A stretch of 64,000 nucleotides of DNA. Source: an uncultured Halocynthiibacter sp. (GTDB lineage: Bacteria > Pseudomonadota > Alphaproteobacteria > Rhodobacterales > Rhodobacteraceae). The stretch lies in NCBI GenBank assembly GCA_947503035.1, contig CANNCD010000007.1, forward strand, positions 1-64,000. Direction: 5' to 3'. This document shows positions 1 through 8,360 of the stretch, one piece after another. Each line of letters opens with the position of its first letter. Position 1 is the first letter of the stretch. Below the pieces are notes generated by a model. That model made no database searches, was not told the DNA's origin, and saw nothing but the letters and a program-made list of their open reading frames with translations. Made by a program: the position numbers and the translations under genes.

Positions 1-81
1 AAAGGAGCAAAAATCCTCTACGCACACCTCGGCGGACAACCAGCCATAAACGGATACAGCTACACATACAGAAACGGATGA
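1..81 (+). CDS. possible C-terminal tail of a gene cut by the window edge
   Basis: Frame 1 is open from the first base and stops at a TGA ending at 81, giving 26 residues rich in Gly and Tyr. No domain can be recognised in so short a piece. Its codons (ATA, AGA, AAA, GGA) are more AT-leaning than those of the window's core genes. Another frame is also open here to about 198, so coding status is uncertain. It may equally be non-coding. Confidence 0.2.
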   Translation, partial: KGAKILYAHLGGQPAINGYSYTYRNG

Positions 82-492
82 GACTGACTGTGACGCGCGT
101 CCAGTGCACGCCCCGCGATGGAACTCGGGTATGCCAAGGCCAAAATATGGGGCAAGGATGCGTTGTGGTCCATCGCCGCAAGCGCGTTCGATAAACCCAC
201 TGCGCGCGCCAAGGTGAGTGCACGGCCTTCAGGGCGTCACCGGCTGGGGTGGTGGGCCCGATTGTTTCGAAGGCCGGTATGTGTCGCCAATTGGCATTAC
301 CCAGTGATCGGTTTTCCAACGTATCGCGCGGATATTTCTGTGACGAAGCTTGGCGGGTTGTATTGATTTCCCAAATGGCTACAGTGTCTTCGAATGCTCT
401 TTCCACTTTGGCGGCAGATCGCCAGCGTGGACGAAAAGACACTATTGATGAAGAAATACATTTTCGGCGCACGACGATTGTAGACGAAGTGC
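82..492. other. leader region before the autotransporter, no convincing gene
   Basis: About 410 bases upstream of the large repeat protein. Short open frames exist on both strands (for example plus 118-366 and minus 297-551). They have no recognisable motif, they overlap each other, and they show no good ribosome-binding site. No hydrophobic stretch that could be a signal peptide is visible in any plus-strand frame running into the autotransporter. I see no clear promoter or terminator. Confidence 0.4.
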
Positions 493-3400
493 GTGCCTAG
501 CATGACGAAAAGGGGGCACATGCGCTCGGAGAGAACCGGCGCGACAGACATTGCAGAACTCGGCGGCGCGGCGTTGGCGAATGGTGTGGATTGTACGGCG
601 GGAATCGGAGCGATTGATGCCTGCGACGTCTCAGGTGTCGATATTGTCAGTTATGACGGCACGGATATCACAGTTGATGTGACGGGTGACTACATTGCCG
701 CGGGAGATTTTATCTCGGTTACGAACTACGGTTCTGGCACTGTTTCTATCACAAGCGAGGGCTCAGTCACGGGCCAAACTGGTGATGGAATCACGGTCTC
801 CAACTCGGGCTCTGACATTATGATTGATGCGGGGGATGTCACCGGCAACGATGGCATCGAAGTCCTCAACGATGGGTATGGCGGGGTAAGCGTAACCAGT
901 GACGGAACTGTGACCGGCACCACAAGTGAAGGTATTCACATAAGCAACTTTGGCGGGGATCTTACGATTGACGTTGTTGATGTGACCGGCGCCGACGAAG
1001 GCATTCTTGTCGACAATATCGGGTCTGGCGCGATCAGTATCACAAGCACGGGCTCGATCACCGGCGAGACGGGTGGGATCTATGGCGGAAATCGCGGCAC
1101 CGACTTTACCATTGATGTGGTCGACGTAACGGGTAACACGGGAATCGGCATTACGAACGTTGGCTCTGGCGATGTGAGTGTAACCAGCAGCGGCACCGTG
1201 ACCGGCACGGGCGATATCTATGCGGGTGGAATTTACGGGTCCGGTGTTGCTGGGATCAACTATGGCATGGACCTGACGGTAGATGTGGTTGACGTTGACG
1301 GAGCAGCGATGGGCATTGCCGCAATTAATTCCGGCAGTGGAGCCGCGACCGTGACCAGCACGGGCACCGTCACCGGGAATGGCAACGCCGGTATTTATGC
1401 ATATAACGGCAATAGCGCGACCGACCTTACGGTTTATGTGGCGGATGTGTCAGGAACGCGCGTTGGTATCGGCGCATCGAACTATGGCTCTGGTGCGCTT
1501 ACCGTGACCAGCACGGGTACTGTAACATCTAGTGCTTTTGGCGCTTACGGCGGTTACCATGATGCAGGCATTTCTGCGAGCAACCTCGGTACCGATCTGA
1601 CGATTGATGTTGTCGATGTGACGGGGCACAGCACAGGGATCACGGCGGAAAACTCAGGCACTGGATCGGTAAGTGTAACCAGCTCCGGCACAGTCACAGG
1701 TGAACAGGGCGATGGGATCAACGTCGTGAACCACGGTGATGCGCTGACAATCGATGTGGTTGATGTAAGCGGCTATTACGACGGTATTGACGCAACCAAC
1801 TATGGCTCTGGTGCGCTGAGCATCACCAGCACAGGCATGATAACCAGCGAGCGCGGTGCGGGCATTTCCGCATCCAACGCTCATTATGGGGGGACCGACC
1901 TTACTATTGATGTTGTTGGCGTGCACGGCCAGTACTCGGGTATTAGCGCCTATAACGGTGGCACAGGTGCGCTGACGATTACCAGCAGTGGTGGGGTAAG
2001 TTCGAGTGAATTTGGCGCCATCTCTGCGAGCAACGGCTATTCCGGAACCGACCTTACGATTGATGTGGTTCATGCGAGCGGTGGACACGGTGCGAGCATT
2101 GGCGTTTCAAACTTTGGCACAGGTGCAGTGAACATCACCAGCAGTGGCACGGTTGACGCGAGACTCGGCGAAGGCGTCAGTGTTTACAGCGCAGAGACAA
2201 CAACGAGCGTGACCATCGATGTGGTTGATGTGGACGGTGACTATGGTGGCATCGATGTAATACACGCAGGTACAGGTGCAGTGAACATTACCAGCAGTGG
2301 AACGGTTACAACAAGCTTCTACGGGGTTGGCATCGAAGCACAAACCTATAGCGCCTCTACCGATCTAACGATTGATGTTGTCGACGTAACGAGCGGCGGT
2401 AATGGCATTCAGGCGAACCACTATGGTTCAGGTGAGTTGAGCATTACCAGCACGGGTACGATCACAAGCGACACCGCTCATGGCATCGATGCGAACAACC
2501 TTGACTATGGGAGCTATGTCTATGGGACCGATCTGACAATTGATGTCGCAGATGTGGCCGCCCAATACGACGGTATTGAGGCGACGCACTATGGCTCGGG
2601 CGCGTTGACAATCACCAGCAGCGGCACCGTCACGGGTGAAGAGGGTAGCGGAATCGATGCACGTACCGGCAATAAAGGGACTGATCTTACGATTGACGTT
2701 GTCGACGTGATTGGCGGCGGATACGGCATTGAGGCCGATCACGATGGTTCAGGTGCACTAAGTCTGACCAGCACGGGCACGATCTCAGCTGACTTCGGTG
2801 ACGGCATCGAAGTGCGAGGCGGCCAGCAGGGCACCAGTGTCACGGTTGACGTGGTTGATGTGAGCGGCGGATATAGCGGTGTTGAAGTCAGCAACTTTGG
2901 CTCAGGTGCGGTGAACGTGACCAGCACTGGAACAATCACAGGTGGGCACGGCACGGCCGTTTCCGTCCGCAATGGCAGTTACGGCACGTCTGGCACCGAC
3001 CTTACGATCGACGTCGCGGATGTGACCGGCGAATTTGGCGGCATTGATGCGTTCAATCGCGGCGAAGGCGCGCTGACCGTGGTCAGCAGTGGGACGGTAA
3101 CGGGTGGCTACAGCGACGGTATCTCGGCGACGAACTATGGCACGGACCTGACGATTGATGTGGGTGATGTGACCGGTTCACGTGGCATCGAGGCACGCAA
3201 CGAAGGCTCTGGGGCGTTGACCATCACCAGCGCCGGAACCGTGGAGGCAGGAACCGATGACACCTACGGCTATAGTTATGGCTATAGCTATGGCAATGAT
3301 GGAACCGGAATTCGCGCGACTAACTCCGGTACTGACCTCACGATTGACGTGGTTGACGTCACAGGTACGCGCGGTGTCGAAGCGCGCAACGAAGGCTCGG

Positions 3401-5934
3401 GATCACTGACAATCACCAGCACCGGAACCGTGACGGCAACTGCTCCGGATGGCTATTCCTACAGCTATGGATATGGCGATGAGGGAGTCGGAATTCGCGC
3501 CTCTAACCATGGCACGCACCTGACGATTGATGTTGTCGATGTGACCGGCTCGTCTGCGGGTATCACGGCCAACAACGGCGGCACCGGCGCCCTTAGTGTG
3601 ACCAGCACTGGCGCTGTGACTGGCGAAGAGGATTGGGGGATCGCCGCCACCAACTTTGGCACGGACCTTACGATTGACGCGGCCGATGTGACCGGCGGGG
3701 CGGTTGGTATTGGTGCCGTTAACTATGGGTCGGGCGAACTCACCATAACCAGCACCGGAACTGTGACTGCGGCATATACTGCCTCTGAGGGGGGATATTC
3801 CTATTATTCCTACGGGGACGACTATGGCCCCATCACCGAAGACCACCTCGGATCTGGCGTCATTGCTGTGAACTATGGCACGGATCTTACCATTGATGTG
3901 GCTGATGTAACCGGCAGCGCCTATGGCGTCGCTGCGGTGAACTATGGTTCTGGTGCGCTGAGTGTTACGAGCACCGGTGCGATTACCGGTGATGGTGCGG
4001 TTGGTATTTCCGCGATCAACTCTGTCGATGGGACTGACCTGACGATTGATGTTGTCGACGTAAGCGGTGAGACCGCAGGTATCTCGGCCCTTAACGAAGG
4101 ATCTGGTACGACCACAATTACCGTAAGCGGCGTCGTGACCTCGAATTCTGGCACGGGGATCGAGACCAACGGCGCAGATGCGACCATCACGTTGACCGCG
4201 GGTGCGGATGTCAGCGGCGGCAGCGGTGCGGCGATCACCGATGGGGCAGGCGACTCAGTCCTGACCGTCGAAGAGGGCGCCGTTGTGACCGGTGAAATCC
4301 AAATGGGCGCCGGCTCTGACACCGTGAACTTTGTCGGTAGCGATGTCTCGGGCATCACATTGTTGGATGGTGGTGCAGATGTCTCTGCCCTTGCCAGCAC
4401 GGCCCTTGAAACATCCGAAACCGCCGAGCTGAGCATCGCGGCAGTGACCAGTGAAACGGATACGCTGAACTTTATCGGTAGCACCGGAACCATCGACAGC
4501 AGCGCCTTGGTGAACTGGGAAGCGATTGAAATTGACACCGACTCTGAACTTTCCTTTAGCGGCGGCGCGCTCGAGATTGATGAGCTTGCTGTTGAAAGCG
4601 GCGGCATCTTGGATGCGACCGGATCGATGTCGTTGCTTGGTAGCCTTGCCAACAACGGGATCATCAATTTGCAAGACGGCAGCGCCGGTGATGCGGTTAC
4701 AGTTTCCGGAGACTTCTCCGGTGATGGTGCGCTTACCATTGATGTCGACTTTGAGAACAACACAAGCGATACCTTGGAGATCGCCGGCGATGTGACGGGT
4801 GGTACGACCAGCCTGACGATCAACGACATCACCACGGGCCCAGCCTCTGGTGATGATATCGTTGTTGTTGATGTTGCTGGCACCACTTCCGAGGGTGACT
4901 TTGAACTCGCTGGGGGCACGGTTTCATCCGGCATCTTCGACTACACCCTTGGTCTGACGGGGCAGCAATGGCTCTTGGCGCGTGGCGACGTGAATAGCAC
5001 CGGCGGCGCATACGAAGGCCTTGTTGCATCGCTTGGCGGGTTCAACGATCTGTCGACGTTCCAACAGCGCGTTAATTCACGTCAATGGTTGAGCACCGAC
5101 GGTGTTCCATCCGGTGGCTGGATGTCGGTCTCGGCAAACGTATCAGACGGCGCATTGGCATCAACTTCTGGGGCGGCCTATGACACCAACGTCTATGGCA
5201 TCCAAGGGGGCTATGACTTTGCACCAGTCCAGAGCGACAACGGCACATGGGTCTTCGGCGCGAACGGACATTACACACGTTCGACAACAACCTTCACCGT
5301 TGAAGATGGCTCAAGCTCGGTCTCATCCGATGGATATGGCGTGGGTGCTAGCGCAACGTGGCACGGTAAGGACGATCTCTATGTCGACCTTCAGGGGCGG
5401 ATTACATCCATCGACACCGACATCTCGTCGGCCTCAGAGGGCGACCTTGTGACGGGTTATGCCTCGACGGCATATGTTCTGAGTGCAGAAGTCGGCAAGA
5501 CGATTGCATTAAGCAAAATCAGCTCGATCGTGCCACAAGCCCAGCTCTCATTCGCGAGCGTGAACCTTGACCCGTTGTCGGACAACTCTGGCTATGATGT
5601 TGCCTTTGATACGAATGAGAGCGTCACAGTGCGCCTTGGTTTGGCATATGAATTCGATGTGTCGGCAACCCTCAACGTCGAGAGCGGCTCCAAGGCCTAT
5701 GTTCTGGGTAACCTGTCCCGAACAAGCGCAGATGTGAGCGAAGTCAACGTTTCCGGTGACGTCCTTGAGATCGACACAAGCGGGAATTGGTTTGAGCTTG
5801 GCGCGGGTGGTTCCATTGAATGGGACAACGGCTATGCGACCTTTGCCGAGGCCAGCTATAAAACTGGCGTTGGGAGCACAACAAGCGGCAACCAGAGCTT
5901 TAACCTACGGGCTGGCTTGGAATTCAACTGGTAG
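493..5934 (+). CDS. giant autotransporter with tandem beta-helix repeats
   Basis: A roughly 1,813-residue protein in three parts. Residues about 55-1230 are some 22 tandem repeats of about 48 residues built on TDLTIDVVDVTG and GSGALTITSTGTVTG cores, as expected of a right-handed beta-helix passenger. A linker of beta-rich, filamentous-adhesin-like sequence follows to about 1500. The last ~290 residues look like an autotransporter beta-barrel and end in an aromatic residue (FNW). Three repeats carry Tyr/Gly/Ser-rich insertions (nt about 3265-3300, 3450-3480, 3795-3830). Inferred role: surface adhesin or biofilm protein secreted by the type Va route. The start is uncertain: GTG 493, ATG 502 and ATG 520 are in frame, and a stop at 481-483 blocks any longer version. 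No hydrophobic signal segment is visible, although ALA-N near residue 30 resembles a cleavage site. Confidence 0.85.
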   Translation: MPSMTKRGHMRSERTGATDIAELGGAALANGVDCTAGIGAIDACDVSGVDIVSYDGTDITVDVTGDYIAAGDFISVTNYGSGTVSITSEGSVTGQTGDGITVSNSGSDIMIDAGDVTGNDGIEVLNDGYGGVSVTSDGTVTGTTSEGIHISNFGGDLTIDVVDVTGADEGILVDNIGSGAISITSTGSITGETGGIYGGNRGTDFTIDVVDVTGNTGIGITNVGSGDVSVTSSGTVTGTGDIYAGGIYGSGVAGINYGMDLTVDVVDVDGAAMGIAAINSGSGAATVTSTGTVTGNGNAGIYAYNGNSATDLTVYVADVSGTRVGIGASNYGSGALTVTSTGTVTSSAFGAYGGYHDAGISASNLGTDLTIDVVDVTGHSTGITAENSGTGSVSVTSSGTVTGEQGDGINVVNHGDALTIDVVDVSGYYDGIDATNYGSGALSITSTGMITSERGAGISASNAHYGGTDLTIDVVGVHGQYSGISAYNGGTGALTITSSGGVSSSEFGAISASNGYSGTDLTIDVVHASGGHGASIGVSNFGTGAVNITSSGTVDARLGEGVSVYSAETTTSVTIDVVDVDGDYGGIDVIHAGTGAVNITSSGTVTTSFYGVGIEAQTYSASTDLTIDVVDVTSGGNGIQANHYGSGELSITSTGTITSDTAHGIDANNLDYGSYVYGTDLTIDVADVAAQYDGIEATHYGSGALTITSSGTVTGEEGSGIDARTGNKGTDLTIDVVDVIGGGYGIEADHDGSGALSLTSTGTISADFGDGIEVRGGQQGTSVTVDVVDVSGGYSGVEVSNFGSGAVNVTSTGTITGGHGTAVSVRNGSYGTSGTDLTIDVADVTGEFGGIDAFNRGEGALTVVSSGTVTGGYSDGISATNYGTDLTIDVGDVTGSRGIEARNEGSGALTITSAGTVEAGTDDTYGYSYGYSYGNDGTGIRATNSGTDLTIDVVDVTGTRGVEARNEGSGSLTITSTGTVTATAPDGYSYSYGYGDEGVGIRASNHGTHLTIDVVDVTGSSAGITANNGGTGALSVTSTGAVTGEEDWGIAATNFGTDLTIDAADVTGGAVGIGAVNYGSGELTITSTGTVTAAYTASEGGYSYYSYGDDYGPITEDHLGSGVIAVNYGTDLTIDVADVTGSAYGVAAVNYGSGALSVTSTGAITGDGAVGISAINSVDGTDLTIDVVDVSGETAGISALNEGSGTTTITVSGVVTSNSGTGIETNGADATITLTAGADVSGGSGAAITDGAGDSVLTVEEGAVVTGEIQMGAGSDTVNFVGSDVSGITLLDGGADVSALASTALETSETAELSIAAVTSETDTLNFIGSTGTIDSSALVNWEAIEIDTDSELSFSGGALEIDELAVESGGILDATGSMSLLGSLANNGIINLQDGSAGDAVTVSGDFSGDGALTIDVDFENNTSDTLEIAGDVTGGTTSLTINDITTGPASGDDIVVVDVAGTTSEGDFELAGGTVSSGIFDYTLGLTGQQWLLARGDVNSTGGAYEGLVASLGGFNDLSTFQQRVNSRQWLSTDGVPSGGWMSVSANVSDGALASTSGAAYDTNVYGIQGGYDFAPVQSDNGTWVFGANGHYTRSTTTFTVEDGSSSVSSDGYGVGASATWHGKDDLYVDLQGRITSIDTDISSASEGDLVTGYASTAYVLSAEVGKTIALSKISSIVPQAQLSFASVNLDPLSDNSGYDVAFDTNESVTVRLGLAYEFDVSATLNVESGSKAYVLGNLSRTSADVSEVNVSGDVLEIDTSGNWFELGAGGSIEWDNGYATFAEASYKTGVGSTTSGNQSFNLRAGLEFNW
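660..4130 (+). repeat. tandem coding repeat array, ~144 bp unit, about 22 copies
   Basis: Each unit encodes a strand pair: (T/S)DLTIDV(V/A)DV(T/S)G followed by a GI-A-N-YGSGAL(T/S)(I/V)TS(T/S)GTVTG turn. I count about 22 units by eye. Units 17, 18 and 20 are lengthened by Tyr-rich insertions. Protein conservation is stronger than DNA identity, which suggests old duplications under selection rather than recent slippage. Confidence 0.85.
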
Positions 5935-5949
5935 GGTCACTGAAAAACT

Positions 5950-5978
5950 TTGGAGGGGCGGTTCAATCGTCCCTCCAA
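5950..5978 (+). terminator. candidate hairpin after the autotransporter
   Basis: An 8-bp perfect stem, TTGGAGGG paired with CCCTCCAA, lies 15 bases after the autotransporter stop with a 13-base loop. No long T-run follows, so intrinsic termination is only probable. Confidence 0.4.
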
Positions 5979-6129
5979 GACGTCTTTGCGGTGGGAGGCT
6001 GCGCAGAAATGCGGCTTTTCTGCCAATTTGGTGCGACACATGCCCAGAGTGCGGTGCGATTGTAACATGGGGCTTTTTATTGAAACTGCGCCCTTGTCGG
6101 TTGGGGGGCGCGTGGTTACATGTCGATGT

Positions 6130-6927
6130 ATGAAACAGCCATTCTCGCTCCGTAAAAAGCAAAAAACAGTTTCGGTCGTTCGGATGTCTGGGGCAATCGC
6201 CGCAGGTGCCCGTTCAGGTCTAAGCGATCAGTCCATGGCGCCGTTGTTGCAAAAGGCCTTTAAGAAGGGCAAACCGACCGCGGTCGCGCTTTTGATCAAC
6301 TCGCCTGGTGGCTCGCCGGTGCAATCGTCTCTTATTGGTGCGCGCATTCGGCGCCTTGCCGAGGAAACCGACGTGCCGGTGTTTGCCTTTGTCGAAGATG
6401 TCGCCGCATCTGGTGGCTATTGGCTTGCGGCGTCGGCGGATAAGATTTTCGTGGATCAGAGTTCCGTCATTGGCTCGATTGGGGTGATTTCATCTGGTTT
6501 TGGTTTGGACGAATTTATCAAATCCCACGGGATTTCGCGTCGTGTGCATACGGCCGGTAAATCCAAATCGATGATGGACCCGTTTGTTCCCGAAAAAGAA
6601 GAAGACGTCGCACGCCTTAAGAACCTTCTTGAACAAATCCACGGCGTGTTCAAATCCCACGTTACCGAACGTCGCGGCAATCGCATCGCCAAGGACATCG
6701 ATCTGTTCACCGGCGAAATTTGGGTCGGGCAAAACGGTATCGACGTAGGACTTGCCGATGGCATCGGCCATTTGGTCCCCGTGATGAAGGACCTTTATGG
6801 CGACAAGGTAAAGTTCCGCGTTTACGGCGCTAAGAAATCCATTTTCCAACGGTTCGGGGCGCATGTCGTGAACGACGCGCTTTCGTCAATCGAAGAGCGC
6901 GCGGAATATGCACGTTATGGATTGTAG
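6130..6927 (+). CDS. sohB: S49 family peptidase (SohB/SppA-like)
   Basis: A 265-residue serine peptidase of the S49 family, which cleaves signal peptides or membrane-protein remnants using a Ser-Lys dyad. The Ser nucleophile sits in ASGGYW (Ser94) next to the SSVIGSIGV segment. The likely general base is Lys146 in GKSKSMMDPF, 52 residues later, the spacing I recall for Bacillus SppA. The start chosen is ATG 6130. The open frame reaches back to 5950, but that extension is Cys/Arg-rich, unlike the family, and runs through the hairpin. There is no obvious transmembrane helix, so this is the short form seen in alphaproteobacteria. The next gene starts 2 bases downstream, suggesting an operon with the small zinc-ribbon protein and the antiporter. 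Confidence 0.88.
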   Translation: MKQPFSLRKKQKTVSVVRMSGAIAAGARSGLSDQSMAPLLQKAFKKGKPTAVALLINSPGGSPVQSSLIGARIRRLAEETDVPVFAFVEDVAASGGYWLAASADKIFVDQSSVIGSIGVISSGFGLDEFIKSHGISRRVHTAGKSKSMMDPFVPEKEEDVARLKNLLEQIHGVFKSHVTERRGNRIAKDIDLFTGEIWVGQNGIDVGLADGIGHLVPVMKDLYGDKVKFRVYGAKKSIFQRFGAHVVNDALSSIEERAEYARYGL

Positions 6928-6929
6928 GC

Positions 6930-7088
6930 ATGATTAAGATCGTCACGCTCTTTTTGGCCGGCATGGCGGTGCTCGCGATGTTCGGGCGCCTGCGTTATCC
7001 GGGGCAAAAGACAATAGAGCGATTGAAGTGCCCCACCTGTGGCCGCTATAGAGTGACAGAACGTTCCTGCGACTGCGATAAGAAGTGA
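6930..7088 (+). CDS. small membrane protein with a Cys-rich zinc-ribbon-like tail (52 aa)
   Basis: A 52-residue protein starting at ATG 6930, two bases after the peptidase stop. Residues about 3-17 are a hydrophobic segment. The C-terminus carries a CPTCG pair and a second CDC pair about 15 residues later, as in a rubredoxin or zinc-ribbon knuckle. The antiporter starts 8 bases downstream. Function is unknown. Its tight position between a membrane-associated peptidase and a cation antiporter suggests co-expression. Confidence 0.7.
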   Translation: MIKIVTLFLAGMAVLAMFGRLRYPGQKTIERLKCPTCGRYRVTERSCDCDKK

Positions 7089-7096
7089 GATAACGA

Positions 7097-8041
7097 ATGG
7101 CGTGGATATCGGTTTGTATTGGCTTGGTTATGCTTCTGCTTGCGGGGGACTCGCTTGTAAAAGGAGCGGTGAACCTGAGCCTTCGGTTGGGCATTCCGGC
7201 GTTGATCGTCAGCCTGACGATTGTGGCGTTTGGCACCTCGGCGCCTGAACTTTTGATCGCAATCAAAGCGGTTCTTGACGGGGCTTCGGGCATTGCCATC
7301 GGTAACGTCGTCGGGTCGAACACCGCCAATGTGTTGCTGGTGCTTGGTGTGCCGGCGATCCTTGCGACGCTGAAGACATCCGAATGTGACACACGTAAAT
7401 CCTATCTGTTTATGATTGTCGCCAGCGTGGTGTTCACCGCCATCGCGATGACCGGTACATTTACGTGGGTCAAAGGCCTCGTCCTTTTGGCGCTTCTGGC
7501 GGTGATGCTGGGCGATCAGATGCTCGAGGCGCTTCGCCATAACAAATCCAACGACACCAGCATCGAAGACGACCTCGAAGGGGTTGATCCCGATATGCCG
7601 TGGTGGAAGATCATCCTGTTCCTTATCCTCGGTCTGATTGGTCTGCCTCTTGGCGCCGATCTTCTTGTGGATGGCTCAAGCACAATCGCGCGCTCCTTTG
7701 GTGTGAGCGAGGCAGTGATTGGTCTGACGCTTGTTGCGCTCGGCACGTCTTTGCCTGAATTGGCGACAACCGTCATGGCCGCCCTACGCAATCAGGCCGA
7801 CGTGGCACTCGGAAGCGTGATCGGGTCAAACATGTTCAACCTGCTTGCGATCATCGGCATTGCGTCCCTTGTGGGGGATATTGATGTTGCCCAGTCCATC
7901 CTTGGCTTTGATATCTGGGTCATGCTGGGCGCGTCGCTGCTTCTTGGGGTGTTTGTGTTTACGAAAATCAACATTACCAAAATCTGGGGCATCCTGTTTT
8001 CGGCCCTATATGCCGGTTACATCGCATTGGTTTTGTTCTAG
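7097..8041 (+). CDS. calcium/sodium antiporter (CaCA family, YrbG-like)
   Basis: A 314-residue inner-membrane exchanger of the Ca2+/cation antiporter superfamily. The two inverted alpha repeats are clear: FGTSAPEL followed by GNVVGSN in the first half, and LGTSLPEL followed by GSVIGSNMFN in the second. These acidic and polar residues form the ion site. A central acidic loop (about residues 150-170) separates two five-helix halves. ATG 7097 lies 8 bases after the previous stop. Substrate preference (Ca2+/Na+ or K+) cannot be told from the sequence. Confidence 0.9.
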   Translation: MAWISVCIGLVMLLLAGDSLVKGAVNLSLRLGIPALIVSLTIVAFGTSAPELLIAIKAVLDGASGIAIGNVVGSNTANVLLVLGVPAILATLKTSECDTRKSYLFMIVASVVFTAIAMTGTFTWVKGLVLLALLAVMLGDQMLEALRHNKSNDTSIEDDLEGVDPDMPWWKIILFLILGLIGLPLGADLLVDGSSTIARSFGVSEAVIGLTLVALGTSLPELATTVMAALRNQADVALGSVIGSNMFNLLAIIGIASLVGDIDVAQSILGFDIWVMLGASLLLGVFVFTKINITKIWGILFSALYAGYIALVLF

Positions 8042-8044
8042 GGA

Positions 8045-8077
8045 AAATGCCCGTGGGCGCTGGCCCGTGGGGTATTT
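8045..8077 (+). terminator. possible terminator after the antiporter gene
   Basis: A long imperfect hairpin starts 3 bases after the stop: an AAAT-GCCC arm pairs with GGGGTATTT around an inner GTGGGC/GCCCGT stem with one bulge. It ends in TATTT. Moderate support only. Confidence 0.4.
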
Positions 8078-8360
8078 CTGCAAAGTTGTGCACCTCTCGC
8101 GAGATCGTTACCTGTTTGTTACTTTTTGGTAGCGATTTCAGGCATTTGGAGTAGATGAAAAAATATATCGTTTAAATTCAACACGTTATATTGCTGCTTA
8201 AAAAATAGGCAAATCACGAGTAGTGCAGTAAAATAAGGGAAAAACGGCAATCCCGAAACGTTACCAACAGAGTTATCCACAGAAACGGTGGATGAGTTTT
8301 CTATTGCGAAGCCATTGGAATCTTTGCAGCGCGTCCGAGAATCGATAACCTAGGGGCCAT
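8078..8360. promoter_or_regulatory. AT-rich intergenic region with DnaA-box-like sites upstream of uvrC
   Basis: About 280 bases with no gene, clearly richer in A/T than its surroundings between 8150 and 8285. It contains an exact DnaA box (TTATCCACA, 8273-8281). Two weaker look-alikes flank it: TTACCAACA at 8261-8269, and the complement of TCATCCACC at 8287-8295. It could hold the uvrC promoter, a DnaA-controlled promoter or a minor replication element. No clear -35/-10 pair was picked out. Confidence 0.5.
8273..8281 (+). promoter_or_regulatory. DnaA box (exact 9-mer consensus)
   Basis: TTATCCACA matches the bacterial DnaA box exactly. It sits about 80 bases upstream of the uvrC start in AT-rich DNA. 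A single perfect box can occur by chance, so the role is open. Confidence 0.45.

Noticed and set aside
118-366. 82-codon plus-strand open frame near the left end
   Set aside because: No motif, no ribosome-binding site, mixed hydrophilic sequence; overlaps other equally unconvincing frames.
3942-4934. 330-codon open frame antisense to the autotransporter
   Set aside because: Low-complexity Pro/Ser/Val translation created by the repeat codons of the real gene; no ribosome-binding site or domain.
5950-6129. 60-residue N-terminal extension of the S49 peptidase
   Set aside because: Cys/Arg-rich, begins at a TTG inside a hairpin and has no counterpart in the family; ATG 6130 fits better.
8078-8360. 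Chromosomal origin of replication
   Set aside because: Only one exact DnaA box and no dnaA, parAB, gidAB or hemE gene nearby; kept as a regulatory candidate only.
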